Positions 16,397-25,500 of a stretch of DNA of 64,000 nucleotides are shown here, one piece after another. A program made the position numbers and the translations under genes. The DNA comes from Sphingobacterium sp. (GTDB taxonomy: Bacteria; Bacteroidota; Bacteroidia; Sphingobacteriales; Sphingobacteriaceae), in NCBI GenBank assembly GCA_031286695.1, contig JAITTY010000006.1:1178001-1242000 (forward strand). Direction: 5' to 3'. Within the stretch, counting starts at the first letter, position 1. Each line of letters starts with the position of its first letter. The notes beneath the pieces were generated by a model. That model searched no databases and had not been told where the DNA came from. It was given only the letters and a program-made list of their open reading frames with translations.

Positions 16397-19300
16397 TTAT
16401 TGGTTGAATCGATAGCGTACACCCAATTGAATTCTCCAGCGTGAGGTTTCATCCACACTATTTGAGAATGTGTTGGTGAGCGGAATCTGATTGGTAGCAT
16501 CTAAATAAGGGAAGGAGAATGTTGGTTGTCCCTGTGCATTTAATCCTTTGTAATTTAAGATACCATTTGCTTTGTTGGCAAATTGAGCTACACCCCAGCT
16601 TTTGTTGATCATGTTTCCGAAGTTAAATATATCGAAGGTAATCTGCAATTGATGTTTCTTGCTGCCGGTATTTAAGAATACATCTTGAGCAATACGAATA
16701 TCTAGGGTTCCAATCATTTTACCTACCAATGCATTACGTTTTGCGTACTGACCTCTGTGCGCATTGAGATAATTGTCTTGATTAATATAGCCGTTTAACT
16801 GAGACCATAATTGATCTGAAGACCGGGTGTCTTGTGCATTGTCACCGACCAAGGCAATCTCGTCTTTACTGTTCGGAATATAGATCAAATCATTACCTGA
16901 CAAGCCATCATTATTTAAGTCACCGCCGTAGGTGTAGGAATAACGTGGACCATCCTGTAGTTGATAAAATAGAGAGAATGTTGTTCCCAAATGATCTAGG
17001 TATTCTTTACGGTAAGAGAAATTGGCAATGAATCTATTTTTAACCAAATAAGTAGAATAGGAGAGATCAGCACTATTTGGATTACCAGATACATAACGAT
17101 CACGCCACATCGACTGCGCAATGGATCCGCCATCGTTGACCGATCTAGAGTCCGTATAGGTATAACCTACATTGGCAAAAAATCCACCTTTGAATTCTTT
17201 CGATAAGGTTCCTGTCAACGTATAGCTATAACCTTTTGATGTGTTGGACATCACGATGGCGTCTGAAATATTAGGGTTTTCAGGTGTAGGCTGTGCAGCG
17301 CCATAAATACGCGGTGTGCTGTAGCGCATGCGGTTATCGGCCCCAGCTAAAGCTTTGCCATCTGTCGTATTTAGGTTGACATTACGGAAATACACCGAAT
17401 TGATATCTTTTGAATACATGGCTTCAAAAGTTCCGATAATACCACCTGGTAATTTTTGGTCAACAGCAAGATTCGTTCTCCAAAGCTGCATAAATTTGAA
17501 GTTGTTATCTGTCACTGCCAAGTTGTAACTCGAGTTGTTGGCTGCCGTTTGATGATTTACATTACGATAAGCATCTACATCAGGTGTAAACGGACGATTT
17601 GTAGGGTTATTGATGGACTCAGAACCAAACATTACACCATTATTGCCGGCCTGATTCGAAATCCATACCAATGGTGGACGACCGGTAAAAATCCCCGATC
17701 CACCGCGTAGCTGCGTTTGATTTGTCCCATTGACATTCCAGTTAAATCCGATTCTTGGCGACCAAAGAATAGCACTTTTTGGATATTTTGAAACGTCAAT
17801 CTTTTCACCTTGATCAAAGTTCAGCTTTGTGACATTATCATTCTTTAGTTCGTTAGGTGAAGAAATGTTTGTCAAGTCAGCTCTCAATCCAGCAGTCAAT
17901 TTAAAATGGCTGTTTACAGCGAAGGCATCCTGCGCATATAGACCAAACATACGCGCCGAGATCTCTGCATAAGGAAACGATCCATCGGGTAAAACAGAAT
18001 ATTGGACTTGGTATTTGGTAGCGTTGGAAACATTATTTTTTGCAGAGTTATAGAAGTCGTCTAAACTGGCAAATGTATAAGCACCATAATAGTTCGGTGC
18101 AAATCCGTTGGTGGTTTTGTAGTTTTCAAAATTGGCCCCCAATGTAATTTCATGTTTTCCGGCATAAATATTAAAGTTGTTGGTTGCTTGAAATACCTTC
18201 GTTTTTAGACTGTTAAATGCTGTAAAAGGCTCGTAACCAAATGCCGTCATGCTACTTCCGTCAGGATTCATGATGTCTACCAAAGGAAATGGCTGCCCTC
18301 CTTTAGATTCCCGATAATCGTTCATGACATTGTATCCTACGGTGAGGGAATTGGAATATTTACTGCTGATACGCGTACGTAATTCTAAATTCACATTGTC
18401 CATGTTGTTGTTTATGCCATATCCAGCGGAGCTGAATGGTAGCCCAACATTAGACGGTTGTCTATTATTTTTGGGCGCACCGCTATTGGATGGTAGAATG
18501 TCACGGTACGAACGGAAATAGAAATATTTAGCGCTTAGTGTATTTTTTTGATCGATATTGTAATCTAATTTAACAGAGAATTTGTCACTGCGTGTATCTA
18601 AGGGATAATCTTCATAGCTTCCCGGATTATAGCCAATTGAATTGAGGTATTTAGCGAGATCATCGAGTTTCTCTGCAGATACGGTTGAAATATTCGGGCC
18701 AGTATTTCCTCCACGGGAAGCAATAAAGTTTGTTCCTGGATCTACTCGTCGTTCAAGTTCACCACTTGCAAAGAAGAATAGTTTATTTTTTATAATTGGG
18801 CCACCGACCGTAAAACCATAGCCTTTTAGGCTAAAGTTGTTTACTGGTGCTTTCAACCCTGCTGAATTGTATTTATTGACTAAACTCTGATTCCTGAAGT
18901 AATAATTTAAGGATCCTTGTACTTCATTGGTACCGCTTCTTGTAACTGCGTTGATTGCTGCACCAGTAAAACCATTTTGTCTGACATCATAAGGAGCGAT
19001 ATTGACAGAAATCTCTTCAAAGGCATCCATATTGATGGGTTGCGAGTTTGTTTGACTTCCAATAGTCCCCTGTAATCCAAAAGCATTATTAAATAGCGCC
19101 CCGTCGATGGTGAAGTTATTCGCAAGGTTGCTTCTTCCAGCAAAGGAAGGATTACCATACTGCATCGAAAATTGAGGGGTCAGTTTGACAAAATCAGTAA
19201 AGCTTCGATTCAGTGTAGGTAGATTTTGAATAGCTGTTCGGGAAATGTTTTGTGCAGCACCTGTTCGGCCGGAATTGAAGACTTTTCCCTGTCTTGTTCC

Positions 19301-19663
19301 TACAACGACAGCTTCATCCAATACCTGTGCGTTGGACTGCATCTGAATGTCGAGCGTCGAGCTTTGTCCCAAAGCGAGTTTTTCGATCTGCTTCATGTTT
19401 GGAGAATGCCCAAGATAAGTTACTGTGATTTGATAAGGGCCACCAATTCTCAAATTGGGAAGATTATAGCGGCCGTCACTTCGTGATGAAGTGACATACT
19501 TTGTCCCAGAAGGTAAATGAATGGCTTCGATAGTCGCTCCATTGATTGGCGAATTTCCCTCCCTGATGGTTCCATTCAGAGCAGAGGTTGTTTCATTTTG
19601 CGCATAGGTAACTGATGTACCAATTGTGCTTAGCAAAATGCTGGTAATCAAATGTTTTCTCAT
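16397..19663 (-). CDS. Oar-like TonB-dependent outer-membrane receptor
   Basis: 1088 residues. Signal peptide (MRKHLITSILLSTIGTSVTYA), a carboxypeptidase-regulatory-like domain (~25-110, TTSALNGTIREGNSPINGATI), a plug (~115-240) with VVVGTRQGKVFNSGRTG and FTIDGALFNNAFG, then a large beta-barrel ending RWRIQLGVRYRFNQ. The plug and length are those of Oar/OmpA-related receptors, not SusC. It imports an unknown large ligand using TonB energy. No SusD-like partner is adjacent, so it is a stand-alone receptor. Start supported by the signal peptide. Confidence 0.93.
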   Translation of the reverse strand: MRKHLITSILLSTIGTSVTYAQNETTSALNGTIREGNSPINGATIEAIHLPSGTKYVTSSRSDGRYNLPNLRIGGPYQITVTYLGHSPNMKQIEKLALGQSSTLDIQMQSNAQVLDEAVVVGTRQGKVFNSGRTGAAQNISRTAIQNLPTLNRSFTDFVKLTPQFSMQYGNPSFAGRSNLANNFTIDGALFNNAFGLQGTIGSQTNSQPINMDAFEEISVNIAPYDVRQNGFTGAAINAVTRSGTNEVQGSLNYYFRNQSLVNKYNSAGLKAPVNNFSLKGYGFTVGGPIIKNKLFFFASGELERRVDPGTNFIASRGGNTGPNISTVSAEKLDDLAKYLNSIGYNPGSYEDYPLDTRSDKFSVKLDYNIDQKNTLSAKYFYFRSYRDILPSNSGAPKNNRQPSNVGLPFSSAGYGINNNMDNVNLELRTRISSKYSNSLTVGYNVMNDYRESKGGQPFPLVDIMNPDGSSMTAFGYEPFTAFNSLKTKVFQATNNFNIYAGKHEITLGANFENYKTTNGFAPNYYGAYTFASLDDFYNSAKNNVSNATKYQVQYSVLPDGSFPYAEISARMFGLYAQDAFAVNSHFKLTAGLRADLTNISSPNELKNDNVTKLNFDQGEKIDVSKYPKSAILWSPRIGFNWNVNGTNQTQLRGGSGIFTGRPPLVWISNQAGNNGVMFGSESINNPTNRPFTPDVDAYRNVNHQTAANNSSYNLAVTDNNFKFMQLWRTNLAVDQKLPGGIIGTFEAMYSKDINSVYFRNVNLNTTDGKALAGADNRMRYSTPRIYGAAQPTPENPNISDAIVMSNTSKGYSYTLTGTLSKEFKGGFFANVGYTYTDSRSVNDGGSIAQSMWRDRYVSGNPNSADLSYSTYLVKNRFIANFSYRKEYLDHLGTTFSLFYQLQDGPRYSYTYGGDLNNDGLSGNDLIYIPNSKDEIALVGDNAQDTRSSDQLWSQLNGYINQDNYLNAHRGQYAKRNALVGKMIGTLDIRIAQDVFLNTGSKKHQLQITFDIFNFGNMINKSWGVAQFANKANGILNYKGLNAQGQPTFSFPYLDATNQIPLTNTFSNSVDETSRWRIQLGVRYRFNQ

Positions 19664-19829
19664 TTGTTTTGTAGCTGTTTAAATGACTAGGTGATTTTTA
19701 AACCGCGATAAAGGTAGGAGAGTATTGTTGATTTTGTGTTAAGCAAATATTATTTAAATGTTTTTACATCTGCTTGTGTAGTTCGCTTTTTTAGGGTAAT
19801 AATGTCGACTAGATCATAGTGGCTTAGGT

Positions 19830-20198
19830 TTATTTTTTAATTTTAATTATGCCATCACGATAGAGATTTAAGGCGGCTTGCAGGATATCTTCAATCGTAT
19901 TTATCGGGAGGTCTTCATGTGGATGAATAGGTAATGTTTTCATTCGAAGACGTTGCCCTGCTTCCAGCTGAACCTGGTCCAAATATTTTCCTTCAACCAT
20001 CAGCAGGTAGGGAAAAGTGGTTCGTTTGTCTGTCCAGAGGTAACAGAATACTTTCGTTCGATAGCAAAAACAGGGCATGCCATATTTCATGGTTTCACTC
20101 ACATCTGGATCCTGCTGAAGGATGATATGTCTTAATGACAAAAGACAGCTTTTATTGGGTTCTTTCTGGTTCAGATAGAAATCTTGGATTTCCTGCAT
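19830..20198 (-). CDS. DUF1801 (YdhG/Fra-like) protein
   Basis: 122 residues with the DUF1801 pattern: ILQQDPDVSETMKYGMPCFCY, a cysteine-containing core, then VFCYLW and the C-terminal EDILQAALNLYRDG. The fold is frataxin-like/YdhG; some relatives are called intracellular iron chaperones, the rest are unknown. Monocistronic and cytoplasmic. Confidence 0.85.
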   Translation of the reverse strand: MQEIQDFYLNQKEPNKSCLLSLRHIILQQDPDVSETMKYGMPCFCYRTKVFCYLWTDKRTTFPYLLMVEGKYLDQVQLEAGQRLRMKTLPIHPHEDLPINTIEDILQAALNLYRDGIIKIKK

Positions 20199-20371
20199 AT
20201 CAATTAGCTGTTATATGATTTTTTTGTCTGTTTTGAGGGAATTATTTCTAAGGAACTCATCCGTGTTAATAAAGATACGTACTTATCGCTTTTTTATAGC
20301 AGATGTTTACAGTTTTCTTTGTTGTTTAGTATATTCAAATTGTTTAGAGGGAACGAATTACATCTTGGTTT

Positions 20372-20914
20372 ATGACTGTTAATTTTAAAAATATAGACTA
20401 TTTGAAGACTGGAAATGAAGTTCAGAGAAAAACTTATCGATTACTGCATGATTATCAAATTGTTGATTGCCTTAAAGATTATGATCCCATCGTAGTTGGA
20501 ACGATTCCGATCCAGATCGATGTTGCAGGAAGTGATGTTGACATCATCCTATATGTACAAGATTATGATGTTCTTGAAAGAATGCTGTGCTTTAATTTTT
20601 CGCGGCATGCGCATTTTCAGTTGCAGCGGGCTGAAAGCAATGTGATTCTATGCAGTTTCTCGATTGAAGAGCGGCTTTTTGAAATCTATGCGACCGACAA
20701 AGCGACTGAAAATCAGAATGGATATTTACATATGCTTAAAGAATATGAAATTATACAACTAAGAGGTGAAGAATTTGCTGAGCAGGTCAGACGGTTGAAG
20801 AGAAGCGGGATAAAAACTGAACCGGCATTTTGCAGGTTATTGGGAATTGAGGGCGATCCGTATACGGAACTTCTCCTGTATAATCATATAGATAATTCGA
20901 TGAGCTATGACTGA
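20372..20914 (+). CDS. DUF4269 protein (nucleotidyltransferase-like fold)
   Basis: 180 residues. The motif GTIPIQIDVAGSDVDIILY (about 46-64) is the DUF4269 signature and resembles the GS-x-D-x-D active site of minimal nucleotidyltransferases. The rest matches the family to the LLGIEGDPYTELLLY end. Biochemical role unknown. It lies 17 nt before a Crp/Fnr gene on the same strand and is probably co-transcribed with it. Confidence 0.83.
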   Translation: MTVNFKNIDYLKTGNEVQRKTYRLLHDYQIVDCLKDYDPIVVGTIPIQIDVAGSDVDIILYVQDYDVLERMLCFNFSRHAHFQLQRAESNVILCSFSIEERLFEIYATDKATENQNGYLHMLKEYEIIQLRGEEFAEQVRRLKRSGIKTEPAFCRLLGIEGDPYTELLLYNHIDNSMSYD

Positions 20915-20931
20915 TTTTAATTTATAAGAGC

Positions 20932-21489
20932 ATGAATCCATTAATCCAACAATTTAAAAAATATGGTTATCTCAATGAAGTGATAGCAGAGGAAGTCGAA
21001 AAAAGAACACGTTATTTTTTTAAGAAAAAGGGCGAGCATTTTTTGAGGGAGGGACAGCATCTATCAAGCTATTTTGTTTTGAGTACGGGATTGATCCGTG
21101 CCTATTTCTTAAAAAATGGACGCGAAATGAACAGTTGGTTTGGTGAGGAAAATCAGATTTTTGGATCAATCCTGCCTGTATATACGGAAAAACCCTCCTT
21201 TGAAAATATCCAGTTTCTGGAAGACTCGGAGATCTATGCAATTTCTGTAGACGATTTGAATGAATTGTATAGAATTTATCCTGAGCTAAATCTGATAGGA
21301 CGAAAAATTGCTGAAGAGGTTTGCATTGTTCTCGAAGAACGGATTATGTCATTGCATACTGAATCAGCGGCGGAGCGTTATCAGTCTCTCATACGCCTGC
21401 AACCCAATTTAATAAATCGAATTAATCTTGGTCACATTGCATCTTATTTAGGTATTACACAAGAAACACTTAGCCGTATAAGGCGATAA
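20932..21489 (+). CDS. Crp/Fnr family transcriptional regulator (copy 2)
   Basis: 185 residues: a cNMP-like barrel (YFFKKKGEHFLREGQHLSSYF at ~27-47) and a C-terminal helix-turn-helix ending right after the recognition helix (HIASYLGITQETLSRIR). No Fe-S cysteine cluster. It is preceded by DUF4269 at 17 nt and followed by an FNR-like dyad and the SugE-type exporter gene, which it probably controls. Confidence 0.9.
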   Translation: MNPLIQQFKKYGYLNEVIAEEVEKRTRYFFKKKGEHFLREGQHLSSYFVLSTGLIRAYFLKNGREMNSWFGEENQIFGSILPVYTEKPSFENIQFLEDSEIYAISVDDLNELYRIYPELNLIGRKIAEEVCIVLEERIMSLHTESAAERYQSLIRLQPNLINRINLGHIASYLGITQETLSRIRR

Positions 21490-21497
21490 GCATACGA

Positions 21498-21515
21498 TTT
21501 TGATATAAGTCAAAA
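21498..21515. promoter_or_regulatory. Putative Crp/Fnr operator upstream of the SMR exporter
   Basis: TTTTGATATAAGTCAAAA is a near-perfect dyad with TTGA-N6-TCAA geometry, centred 61.5 nt upstream of the exporter ATG and about 33 nt upstream of a TATCTTTG promoter box. That would put it near -40, a class II activator position. It shares the TTTGAnnTAAGTCAAA pattern with the site at 13683-13700. Confidence 0.65.
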
Positions 21516-21535
21516 AAAGCCTTTCGAATAGCGAT

Positions 21536-21543
21536 TATCTTTG
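21536..21543 (+). promoter_or_regulatory. Bacteroidota-type -7 promoter box
   Basis: TATCTTTG fits the Bacteroidota consensus TAnnTTTG and lies 25 nt upstream of the exporter start. No convincing TTTG -33 element is present at the right distance; instead the Crp/Fnr dyad occupies that zone, as expected for an activator-dependent promoter. Confidence 0.55.
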
Positions 21544-21567
21544 TTTTAGAAATTTAAACTATTGAAA

Positions 21568-21885
21568 ATGAATTGGATTGCATTGATTGTCGCTGGCATT
21601 TTTGAAATTGGATGGCCACTCGGTTTAAAAATGGCTCAACAGCCAAACTCAAATAAATTTGGTTGGATCATATTGGCTATTGTCTCCATGAGTATTAGTG
21701 GTGGACTATTGTTTTATGCACAAAAAGCGATTCCTATCGGCACAGCTTATGCCGTATGGACAGGCTTGGGAGCCGTCGGAACATTAGTGGTTGGAATCTT
21801 TTTTTTCGGAGATTCAGCCAATGTGTTTAGACTTCTTTCGGCAACATTGATTGTTGCAGGAATTGTCGGCTTAAAAATATTTTAA
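21568..21885 (+). CDS. sugE: SMR family exporter (SugE/Gdx-like)
   Basis: 105 residues with four membrane helices, the small-multidrug-resistance size. The membrane-embedded glutamate is in IFEIGWPLGLK (Glu at position 13). GTAYAVWTGLGAVGTLVVGI is the SugE/Gdx-type signature, not the EmrE form, so guanidinium or quaternary-ammonium export is the likely role (family inference). A TTG two codons upstream is not needed. Its promoter carries a Crp/Fnr dyad, and the regulator is the gene just upstream. Confidence 0.85.
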   Translation: MNWIALIVAGIFEIGWPLGLKMAQQPNSNKFGWIILAIVSMSISGGLLFYAQKAIPIGTAYAVWTGLGAVGTLVVGIFFFGDSANVFRLLSATLIVAGIVGLKIF

Positions 21886-22045
21886 AATCATTGGACTTGA
21901 TATTTATATTATGATCGACAGAAAAACAACAATCTAAGTTCAATTTGCATAAGTTAATTATTTGTGAAAATCTAAAATCTCTTTTTTTAGCCAAAACTCC
22001 TTATAAAAGAGTAGGTTGGGATGATTTTTGCTGGATAATTAAATT

Positions 22046-22516
22046 ATGAGGCAAGAACTAGCGGAAAAAATAGAATTGTATAGTAAAAGGTACGGCTTAT
22101 TTATGCGGCCGGAGTATATTAGCTTTGCTCGTGATACAACTAGATTATTGCTTCGCAACGAATGTCTCCGCGAAGGTAATATAAAAGCCTACCAAGACTA
22201 TATTGCTTCGCATTATCCCGAAGATCTTCCTTGGGAAATGAAACAATACCAGGAAGCAACAAAAGCTTTGGAGCGGATGAGCAAAGAGATGGCAATTGCT
22301 TGGGTGAGTACGCATCAAATCAATATTTTTGAATCTGACATTTTTATTGATGACGAAGATTCAATTCTCCGTCCCATTCAATCGAAAGATGAAGATATGT
22401 TTCGTTATAATTTTAATGCGTTGGAAGAACTTATCTACAATCATCAAAGGCCGGAGGAATTATTTCGACGGGATAGAGATTGTTTTTGGATAGACACAAG
22501 GATCGAATGGAGATAG
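22046..22516 (+). CDS. Hypothetical protein, unrecognised
   Basis: 156 residues, soluble, strongly charged and probably helical in the first 100 residues. The second half carries an acidic stretch (ESDIFIDDEDS) and ends DCFWIDTRIEWR. I recognise no family. It stands alone between the exporter gene and a convergent lipoprotein gene, and a hairpin at 22539 ends it. Codon use looks like its neighbours. Its ATG has no strong Shine-Dalgarno. Confidence 0.7.
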   Translation: MRQELAEKIELYSKRYGLFMRPEYISFARDTTRLLLRNECLREGNIKAYQDYIASHYPEDLPWEMKQYQEATKALERMSKEMAIAWVSTHQINIFESDIFIDDEDSILRPIQSKDEDMFRYNFNALEELIYNHQRPEELFRRDRDCFWIDTRIEWR

Positions 22517-22538
22517 TTTACATCCCATCGATGTATTG

Positions 22539-22583
22539 TTCCCCACGATTTATCTTTTGGAAAAACCGATAAGTCATGGGGAA
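22539..22583. terminator. Terminator hairpin between convergent genes
   Basis: TTCCCCACGATTTATC pairs with GATAAGTCATGGGGAA (14 of 16 positions), followed by TTTTTATT on the plus strand. Confidence 0.75.
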
Positions 22584-22589
22584 TTTTTA

Positions 22590-23048
22590 TTATTTGGATT
22601 CTAAAACAAAAATTTCATTTTCTTGTCCTAAAAGTACTGTAGGAAACTTTTTGTTGAAGTCAATCGAAATATCTCCATTGCCTTTTTCGCCGTCTCCGTT
22701 GGAATCCCAATCTAATGCGACATAGTATTTTATGGGTTCGGCATTGCTGACTTTAGGCCAGATCAGTTTACGGTGATTTTTAGGTAAGTCAAGTTTGAGA
22801 TCAAAGGGTATTTGTCTGGCTGTAAAATTCTTTTCCAGAACTACTGTAGCGGGAACATCTGCTATTTGGGCCGAAACCGCATAAACGCGAATCTTTCCGG
22901 ATGGATTTTTAATAGCAATGGTATTTGCTGATTGGATTTTTACAGACAATCCGTCAGATTTTGCATTCATTTTTTCCTTATTTAATGTTGTCGAGCAACT
23001 GTTGGCTGCGACTGCGGCAGCAAGTAATGGTATCGTAAGTTTTAACAT
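22590..23048 (-). CDS. Small lipoprotein, unknown
   Basis: 152 residues with an SPII lipobox (ANSC at about 15-18) after a short hydrophobic leader. The mature part looks beta-rich (VSAQIADVPATVVLEKNF, PTVLLGQENEIFVLES) with a WDSNGDGEKGNGDISID segment that could bind calcium. No known family. It follows the outer-membrane beta-barrel gene by 48 nt on the same strand and may be co-expressed. Confidence 0.75.
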   Translation of the reverse strand: MLKLTIPLLAAAVAANSCSTTLNKEKMNAKSDGLSVKIQSANTIAIKNPSGKIRVYAVSAQIADVPATVVLEKNFTARQIPFDLKLDLPKNHRKLIWPKVSNAEPIKYYVALDWDSNGDGEKGNGDISIDFNKKFPTVLLGQENEIFVLESK

Positions 23049-23096
23049 AATGATTTTTATCTGTATTTTAAAAGCTGTTATTTAATTGTCGATGAT

Positions 23097-23657
23097 CTAT
23101 AGCTTGAAAGATATACCCACATTTGCGATGCCCAGGTAACCGAATCCAAATTCACCATAAATACCTACTTTATTGCCATAACGAATAGCGATAGGGGTAA
23201 ATTGATAGGATAGGGCACCGAAGTTCTCTTTATTTTCTTTTTGTCTATTATTATATCTTGCGTAACCCAATCCCCCTTTTCCATACAGGTTAAGTTTGGT
23301 TTTATTCAGATAGCTATATTGCACGTTTACAAGTCCCCCATAGACGCTCCATTTTGAATCCCCGAGATCATCTTTGTAAGAAACGGTATTTTTGCCATAA
23401 AATCCATCAACACCTACAGACAGCCTTTTGTTTAAATTTAGTGAATACCCCATGGTAAATGTGCCAGTGCCACTGGAATGTTCCACTTCTCTTCCAAGTA
23501 GCCCCATAAAAATTCCGTCGCCGAGCATTGTACCGATTTCCTGGACGGGAACAAGTCCATAACCCACTCGAATTTCAGATTTTCTCGGCATGTTTTCTTG
23601 ACCGTAACCTTTCAGCGATAGCAGGCCGGCAAGTAAGATGAATATAATTTTCTTCAT
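23097..23657 (-). CDS. Outer-membrane beta-barrel protein, small
   Basis: 186 residues with a signal peptide (MKKIIFILLAGLLSLKGYGQ) and alternating amphipathic strands ending FGYLGIANVGISFKL, as in 8-strand OmpA/OmpW-like barrels. No pore or enzyme motif is visible. It is followed 48 nt later by a lipoprotein gene. The AT-rich region upstream (23660-23830) probably holds its promoter. Confidence 0.8.
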   Translation of the reverse strand: MKKIIFILLAGLLSLKGYGQENMPRKSEIRVGYGLVPVQEIGTMLGDGIFMGLLGREVEHSSGTGTFTMGYSLNLNKRLSVGVDGFYGKNTVSYKDDLGDSKWSVYGGLVNVQYSYLNKTKLNLYGKGGLGYARYNNRQKENKENFGALSYQFTPIAIRYGNKVGIYGEFGFGYLGIANVGISFKL

Positions 23658-24010
23658 TAATATTGTTGAGGCATGATTTTATTTGACTCTTTTTATCTAA
23701 CGTTTTTGAAATTTAATTCGCTACAATTTATTTTATATAGTATTTTATTTTATTTTTTGATGATATTTTGATTTTAAATTCTTTTATATGTATGGGTGAA
23801 CTTTTATGTTTTTTTACGTGTTGACTTTCTTACAATTGAGTTATCTTCAATAATGTGTGAACGAGATCATTGGGATCCCATGTTTTGGAAGTAGATATAA
23901 GCTTGTTAACTCTTAGCGCAATAGGGGACGGGGTAAGAGTTGAGACCTGAAAAAATGAAGAAAATATGATAGGAGAGTCGTTTTGGAAGGACGGGAACAA
24001 GGTCTGTATT
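23658..24010. other. Gene-free AT-rich stretch
   Basis: About 350 nt with no convincing gene. A 65-codon minus-strand frame (23830-24027) has no family resemblance and runs into the terminator. The part near 23660-23780 is very T-rich and likely carries the promoter of the barrel gene. Confidence 0.6.
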
Positions 24011-24044
24011 AAAAAAGTCCTTAGCACACGCTAAGGACTTTTTT
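24011..24044 (-). terminator. Strong intrinsic terminator of the DUF1080 gene
   Basis: AAAAAAGTCCTTAGC pairs perfectly over 15 bp with GCTAAGGACTTTTTT around loop ACAC, directly after the DUF1080 stop. The A/T runs make it usable in both directions. Confidence 0.9.
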
Positions 24045-24046
24045 AA

Positions 24047-24778
24047 CTATAATGGTTTTATTTTTAGATTTCTAAACGAAACACCTCTTGACCAATCCTG
24101 CAGCGCTAGTTTTCCGCTAACATGCTGACCAAACTCCGGATAGTCTTTGAAATTACTATGTTTTACTAAATCTTTCCATTTATTTGAATTAAAATCCATT
24201 TCAGCGGTGATTTTACCATTGAGGTAAAACGTAACTTTTCCATCCTTCTGAATGATACTTGATTCATTCCAATCGTCTTGCGCCTTCACATTGACAAAGT
24301 TTTGCTGCGGTAGAAATGTATAAAGACAGCCCGAACGCTTTAAGGGCTTATCGAAATCAGGATGGGAATCGGCTAACAATTGGTATTCAGGTCCTGAATG
24401 GTAGGTCGCATCAATAGTCGGTTTTTCCTGTACATTGACAAAAACACCGCTATTCCCCTCTTTTTCAAGCTTCCATTCAAATTTGAACTCGTAATTTTTG
24501 TAATCTTTGTCCGATACTAAATCATATTTCTGGCTTTCGTTGTTTGGATCGCAATAAATAGTTCCATTTTTAACAACCCAGGCTGCCGGTGCATTTTTAC
24601 TATTGTTGTAGGTATGCCAATTATTGAGCGTTGAGCCATCGAATAAAAGTTGCCAGCCGTTACTTTGCTCTTCTTCCGTCAATGTATTGGGGCTGCTTTT
24701 TTCATTTTGACAGGAGAGTAAAACACAGCCCATACAGACTGAGAAGATAATTTTTTTGAAAAGGTTTAAGTTTATCAT
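24047..24778 (-). CDS. DUF1080 (3-keto-disaccharide hydrolase-like) lipoprotein
   Basis: 243 residues with a lipobox (LLSC, about 19-22). The DUF1080 jelly-roll core shows GWQLLFDGSTLNNWHTYNN, the KDYKNYEFKFEWKLEKEGNSG strand region, GPEYQLLAD, and the final FRNLKIKPL. The family has been linked to 3-keto-glycoside hydrolysis, and its catalytic acids lie in the E-x-Q/D region. It sits alone here, without the oxidoreductase partners often seen. A perfect terminator follows. Confidence 0.88.
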   Translation of the reverse strand: MINLNLFKKIIFSVCMGCVLLSCQNEKSSPNTLTEEEQSNGWQLLFDGSTLNNWHTYNNSKNAPAAWVVKNGTIYCDPNNESQKYDLVSDKDYKNYEFKFEWKLEKEGNSGVFVNVQEKPTIDATYHSGPEYQLLADSHPDFDKPLKRSGCLYTFLPQQNFVNVKAQDDWNESSIIQKDGKVTFYLNGKITAEMDFNSNKWKDLVKHSNFKDYPEFGQHVSGKLALQDWSRGVSFRNLKIKPL

Positions 24779-25253
24779 TGTTTAATTTGTATAAGTGTCT
24801 CTTTAATTAGGGTATCCCTAAAATAATTTTTAATGTGAACTTTTGGCGACAATTTTACGCTTCTTTGCAAATTTGTTACACAAAGCTCCTCATTGTGGCC
24901 CTTCTCAGGCTTCCATATTTTCATTTCCATTCCCGAATCTTTCCATAAACTTTCGCCTGGGTTATTCCGAATACTCATTCTCATTTTGATAAAAGAACCT
25001 TATCAAAATGATAGGGTTAGCCAATTTTGTTTTACTGTTAATATTTTTATTAAGCTGATTAGCAGTGTTATATGTTGTTTTTTAACATAGTGGAACAGGG
25101 TTTGGCCTATTGGGACAAATGACAATAAATATGGAAACAGCACGAAAAAGAAAAGTATGTGGCAAGAGCCCTCCAAAGGAGTGATCGTCACAGCTACTAG
25201 TATCTAATGGAAATTTAAAAAAAGAAATCGCGAATCGCTAATAAAATTTAACA
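24779..25253. other. Intergenic region upstream of the Kdp locus
   Basis: About 475 nt. A 69-codon minus-strand frame (24775-24984) overlaps the DUF1080 start by 4 nt, but its residues match nothing I know and it may be spurious or a gene remnant. A 10-bp hairpin lies at 24996-25018. The segment 25020-25250 should contain the Kdp operon promoter; I see no clear -33/-7 pair and no recognised riboswitch. Confidence 0.5.
24996..25018. repeat. Small hairpin, AACCTTATCA / TGATAGGGTT
   Basis: Inverted repeat of 10 bp (one G-U pair) with a 3-nt AAA loop, about 240 nt upstream of the first Kdp-locus ORF. It could end an upstream transcript or be an operator; undecided. Confidence 0.4.
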
Positions 25254-25340
25254 ATGGTAATGACAATCATACTCCTCATAACTGGAATTTTTTGTTTCTG
25301 GTTATTCTATAAAATGGTGGATTTTTTTGAGAAAATATAA
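25254..25340 (+). CDS. Tiny membrane protein at the head of the Kdp locus
   Basis: 28 codons, ATG GTA ATG start, one membrane helix (IILLITGIFCFWLFY) followed by KMVDFFEKI. The YK-x2-D/N-x-FE ending is, from memory, shared with short ORFs in front of kdp genes of other Bacteroidota. It is 10 nt before the next ORF and oriented with the operon. Probably a real small protein; function unknown. Confidence 0.55.
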   Translation: MVMTIILLITGIFCFWLFYKMVDFFEKI

Positions 25341-25350
25341 AAAAGATAAC

Positions 25351-25473
25351 ATGAAAGAGAAGCAAGAAAATAAGGGCACAGGTTCCCCTCACAATATATC
25401 GGGAGACCGCATAGCGAAGGTCATATTAGTGGTGTTGATTATCGCGATGATTTTTCAGCTCTATGTCGGTTAG
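25351..25473 (+). CDS. Small single-helix membrane protein in the Kdp locus
   Basis: 40 codons with a charged N-terminus (MKEKQENKGTGS) and one C-terminal helix (VILVVLIIAMIFQLYVG), so a tail-anchored topology is likely. It lies 10 nt after the preceding tiny ORF and 27 nt before the next gene, all co-oriented with kdpFABC. Function unknown; an accessory role in KdpFABC assembly is speculation. Confidence 0.5.
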   Translation: MKEKQENKGTGSPHNISGDRIAKVILVVLIIAMIFQLYVG

Positions 25474-25500
25474 ATTTTGAAGTATAGTTCTATTCATAAC

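Noticed and set aside
5041..16398. An 18-nt identical string (TACGTTATTTTTTGTTTT) at 3' ends of two genes
   Set aside because: AT-rich sequence around stop codons; chance or weak terminator composition is the simplest explanation.
24775..24984. 69-codon minus-strand frame overlapping the DUF1080 start by 4 nt
   Set aside because: No recognisable motif or signal peptide and no conserved neighbour; kept only as part of the intergenic description.
25020..25250. Potassium- or c-di-AMP-responsive riboswitch before the Kdp locus
   Set aside because: No conserved riboswitch core visible; only short hairpins such as 24996-25018.
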